The translations under genes were made by a program, and so were the position numbers. A model generated the notes under the pieces. The model was not told the origin of the DNA. It did no database searches and worked only from the letters and a program-made list of their open reading frames with translations. A stretch of 29,333 nt of DNA from a virus. Positions 27,800 to 29,333 of the stretch are shown here, piece after piece. How positions within the stretch are numbered: the first letter of the stretch is position 1; each line of letters starts with the position of its first letter. The DNA lies in the IMG/VR virus record IMGVR_UViG_3300032116_000987, positions 1-29,333 of that record; one strand, 5' to 3'.

Positions 27800-28252
27800 A
27801 TGACACTAGAAGAATTAAAAAAAGCGGTTGCTAAGAAAATCATGTTGAAAAAGAACGCATGGACAGACACCTATAAAGATAGGGAGCCTACCGAATTTGA
27901 AAGACGTACCTTCAAAGAATACGCCGAGATCATTGATAGGGAGATCAAGGATATGATTCCTGAGGATGAGCGCCTATCAATTTGTTTGACTGGGTGCGCC
28001 GAGGAAGGTATTTCCCACTACGACATTGAACACTCACTCATTGAGGTATTTAAGCCAGGTGAGGGAGTGCAGTACGACAGTGAGAGTGGGCAGTTTTGGA
28101 TGTACGTTAAGTCTTCACTAGTGCAGAAGGTGTTGAGGCACATTGACTATCACTTCCCAGGTGGGATAAAGTTACATGTAACTCCAAATGCTTACTCTGA
28201 TAATCCATGGTTCCAGAACTGGAATCAAGCAGAGATGTTCTTAAATAGATAA
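27800..28252 (+). CDS. Hypothetical protein, 150 aa
   Basis: TLEELKKAVAKKIMLKKNAW, then a helix around EFERRTFKEYAEIIDREIKD and a beta part (GEGVQYDSESGQFWMYVKSS, HVTPNAYSDNPWFQNW). More balanced codons than the neighbours. No domain recognised. Ends 11 nt before a terminator stem. Confidence 0.6.
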   Translation: MTLEELKKAVAKKIMLKKNAWTDTYKDREPTEFERRTFKEYAEIIDREIKDMIPEDERLSICLTGCAEEGISHYDIEHSLIEVFKPGEGVQYDSESGQFWMYVKSSLVQKVLRHIDYHFPGGIKLHVTPNAYSDNPWFQNWNQAEMFLNR

Positions 28253-28263
28253 AGACAGTGGTG

Positions 28264-28288
28264 GGCGCCGTGGCGCCTGCTCTTTTTT
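28264..28288 (+). terminator. Intrinsic terminator after the 27800 gene
   Basis: GGCGC (28264-28268), CGTG loop, GCGCC (28273-28277), then TGCTC and six T. Stands alone without a fused promoter. Confidence 0.75.
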
Positions 28289-28421
28289 CTAGTACGGGGT
28301 GCAGTCTATCTATCCGCTGGCCTTGATCAATTGAGCTCAATTAATACTAACTTCAGTGATTTTCGCCACCTGGGCAATGTGTCGTGTTCGAAATTGAATT
28401 CTATTATAAATATATAGGGGA
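28289..28421. other. Gene-free 133-nt interval with palindromes
   Basis: No ORF of note. TTGATCAA (28323-28330) abuts AATTGAGCTCAATT (28329-28342), a perfect 14-nt palindrome, a plausible operator. The rest holds nothing I recognise. Confidence 0.45.
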
Positions 28422-28440
28422 GTAACCTTTGTTACCTTTT
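28422..28440 (+). terminator. Small hairpin before promoter P11
   Basis: GTAAC (28422-28426), CTTT loop, GTTAC (28431-28435), then CTTTT. Stem is only five pairs and the tail short. Confidence 0.4.
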
Positions 28441-28441
28441 G

Positions 28442-28473
28442 TTTGGCTTCACGAACAATTGATGTTATATTCA
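28442..28473 (+). promoter_or_regulatory. Promoter P11, GATGT subclass (TTTG-N20-TATATTCA)
   Basis: TTTG 28442-28445, TATATTCA 28466-28473, 20-nt spacer. GTTTG and CGAAC (28441-28445, 28452-28456) can pair across the spacer with one G-U pair. Confidence 0.76.
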
Positions 28474-28497
28474 GGTATAATTAAAAATTAAAAACAC

Positions 28498-28695
28498 ATG
28501 ACAGTACAAGAATTAATCGACCAATTAACAGAGTTAAAAGAACAAGGTCACGGTAACATGGAATTAGTATTATCAGTTACTGATCACACAGATTGGGAGT
28601 ATAACTTTGATTTCCCAGGATTTGATATTGGGAACGTGTTTGATGATGATTTTGATGATTTAACAGATTATGGGGTGTGTGAGGTGAGTATTTAA
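28498..28695 (+). CDS. Small acidic protein, 65 aa
   Basis: MTVQELIDQLTELKEQGHGN, then ELVLSVTDHTDWEYNFDFPG and an Asp-rich end (FDDDFDDLTDYGVC). The TVxELIxxL start is common in phage and bacterial small proteins. Start follows AAACACATG. Function unknown. Confidence 0.6.
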   Translation: MTVQELIDQLTELKEQGHGNMELVLSVTDHTDWEYNFDFPGFDIGNVFDDDFDDLTDYGVCEVSI

Positions 28696-28712
28696 ACTCC
28701 CCTACCACTTTG

Positions 28713-28744
28713 TTTGGCTCTGCCGAACATGGATGTTATATTCA
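28713..28744 (+). promoter_or_regulatory. Promoter P12 with hairpin over -33 (TTTG-N20-TATATTCA)
   Basis: TTTG 28713-28716, TATATTCA 28737-28744. GTTTGGC (28712-28718), TCT loop and GCCGAAC (28722-28728) form a seven-pair stem including one G-U pair; no T tail. Confidence 0.76.
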
Positions 28745-28766
28745 GACATAATTAAAACACATAAAA

Positions 28767-28976
28767 ATGAAAAGATTAGAAAAATTTGTAGAAGAGAATT
28801 TTGAGAGATTCTCACAGTTAGAAGAGGATGAAGTGTATGAGTTAGATGCTCATTACTTAGAAGATGAGATTGTTAATCATTTAAAAGATAATGGCCAATT
28901 CGATTATAAAGGAATTGCCGTTTATTATGTAGGTGATAGTGATGAGGTGTGGGTTGAAAATTTTAATATAGATTAA
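28767..28976 (+). CDS. Small acidic protein, 69 aa
   Basis: MKRLEKFVEENFERFSQLEE, then YLEDEIVNHLKDNGQFDYKG and YYVGDSDEVWVENFNID. Strongly acidic; nothing recognised. First gene from promoter P12. Confidence 0.58.
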   Translation: MKRLEKFVEENFERFSQLEEDEVYELDAHYLEDEIVNHLKDNGQFDYKGIAVYYVGDSDEVWVENFNID

Positions 28977-28979
28977 GCA

Positions 28980-29168
28980 ATGAGTGTACAAGAACAAATT
29001 AAGAAGATTGAGGAGCGCTTAGAGTTTCTCAAGACAGACAGAACAGTTTGGACTAGTGCCTTTGCTGGGCCTAAAGGTTATACACCATATAACCATGGGC
29101 CGTACTTTAGAAAATTAGAGCGGAAACGTTTAAATGCTAAATTAAAACGATTAATGAAACAGATTTAA
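28980..29168 (+). CDS. Small coiled-coil protein, 62 aa
   Basis: MSVQEQIKKIEERLEFLKTD, then a loop (SAFAGPKGYTPYNHGPYF) and a basic helix RKLERKRLNAKLKRLMKQI. Helix-loop-helix coiled coil; function unknown. Follows the preceding gene by 3 nt. Confidence 0.58.
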   Translation: MSVQEQIKKIEERLEFLKTDRTVWTSAFAGPKGYTPYNHGPYFRKLERKRLNAKLKRLMKQI

Positions 29169-29175
29169 CCTCTTG

Positions 29176-29207
29176 TTTGGCCTAGTGGGTCAGGGATGTT
29201 ATATTTA
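29176..29207 (+). promoter_or_regulatory. Promoter P13, GATGT subclass (TTTG-N20-TATATTTA)
   Basis: TTTG 29176-29179, TATATTTA 29200-29207, 20-nt spacer ending GATGT. TGGCC (29178-29182) and GGTCA (29188-29192) can pair with one G-U pair. Confidence 0.76.
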
Positions 29208-29231
29208 GTTCATAATAAAAAACACACACAA

Positions 29232-29333
29232 ATGAAAAATTTAGTAATTGAAAAAAGAGGTAAAGGTCGCCCAAAAAAGAACCAAGTAGCTGCTGCGGTA
29301 GCGTTCGATCCAAAATCAGTTCAAATATTTAAA
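29232..29333 (+). CDS. AT-hook-like protein, N-terminal part (cut by window edge)
   Basis: ATG 29232 open for 34 codons to the window end. IEKRGKGRPKKNQVAAAVAF contains a GRPKK core with flanking basics, like the AT-hook of the 27329 gene, so a second minor-groove-binding protein seems likely. The start follows AACACACACAAATG. The rest is outside. Confidence 0.5.
   Translation, partial: MKNLVIEKRGKGRPKKNQVAAAVAFDPKSVQIFK

Noticed and set aside
28401-28440. Minus-strand promoter TATATTTA at 28406-28413
   Set aside because: At the required 20-nt distance on that strand there is AAGG instead of TTTG, and no minus-strand gene lies beyond.
1-29333. tRNA genes, CRISPR arrays, insertion sequences
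   Set aside because: No cloverleaf with GTTCRANNC, no regularly spaced identical repeat with unique spacers, and no transposase motif was found by eye. The G-rich repeats are too short and irregular for CRISPR.

Overview
The window is a compact, AT-rich, entirely plus-strand stretch that looks like part of a tailed-phage genome with a Bacteroidota (probably flavobacterial) host. The host call rests on promoters: at least twelve intergenic sites read TTTG (or CTTG), exactly 20 nt, then TATATTTA or TATATTCA. This fits the Bacteroidota primary-sigma consensus (TTTG at -33, TAnnTTTG at -7). Shine-Dalgarno sequences are largely absent, and start codons follow A-rich leaders ending in GGTTATG, AGTTATG or AAACACATG. 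Genes abut or overlap by 1-20 nt, many at ATGA or GTGA. The phage call rests on an endolysin/holin/spanin-like lysis block, phage-style DNA and RNA ligases, a stand-alone ClpP-like protease and dozens of tiny unknown genes. No capsid, tail or terminase gene lies in the window, and I saw no tRNA, CRISPR or insertion sequence.

Layout. 1-6266: one long glyco-operon (end of a sugar nucleotidyltransferase, a methyltransferase, six glycosyltransferase-like proteins and a miniature GDPD-like phosphodiesterase), probably for decorating virion or host-surface glycans. 6314-8794: small genes including a DksA-like zinc finger, a degenerate HNH protein and a very basic 48-residue protein. 8846-12216: small unknowns, a SWIM zinc finger, membrane proteins, a lipoprotein and a ClpP-like protease. 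12259-15662: two metallophosphoesterases, a YciA-like acyl-CoA thioesterase, a secreted protein and unknowns. 15741-19334: a caspase/CHAT-like protein, a FeoA-like protein, then the lysis block (GH19 endolysin, membrane-anchored GAF-like protein, two tandem-duplicated holin-like proteins and a nested spanin-like pair). 19378-22710: ATP-dependent DNA ligase and small genes. 22763-24931: RNA-repair cassette (primase-like protein, P-loop kinase, Rnl5-type RNA ligase). 24982-26924: small unknowns. 26860-28330: a compositionally distinct, G-rich repeat and hairpin region around an AT-hook gene. 28498-29333: small, individually promoted genes ending in another AT-hook-like protein cut by the window edge.

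The most striking feature is regulatory. Operon boundaries are built from one compact element in which the terminator hairpin of the upstream operon lies between the -33 and -7 boxes of the downstream promoter, with the hairpin's 5' arm overlapping the -33 TTTG. The 20-nt spacer is kept while hairpin sequence changes. Two of these promoters put the -7 box only 4-6 nt before the start codon, which predicts leaderless mRNAs. Protein function calls come from motifs read by eye, without database searches.
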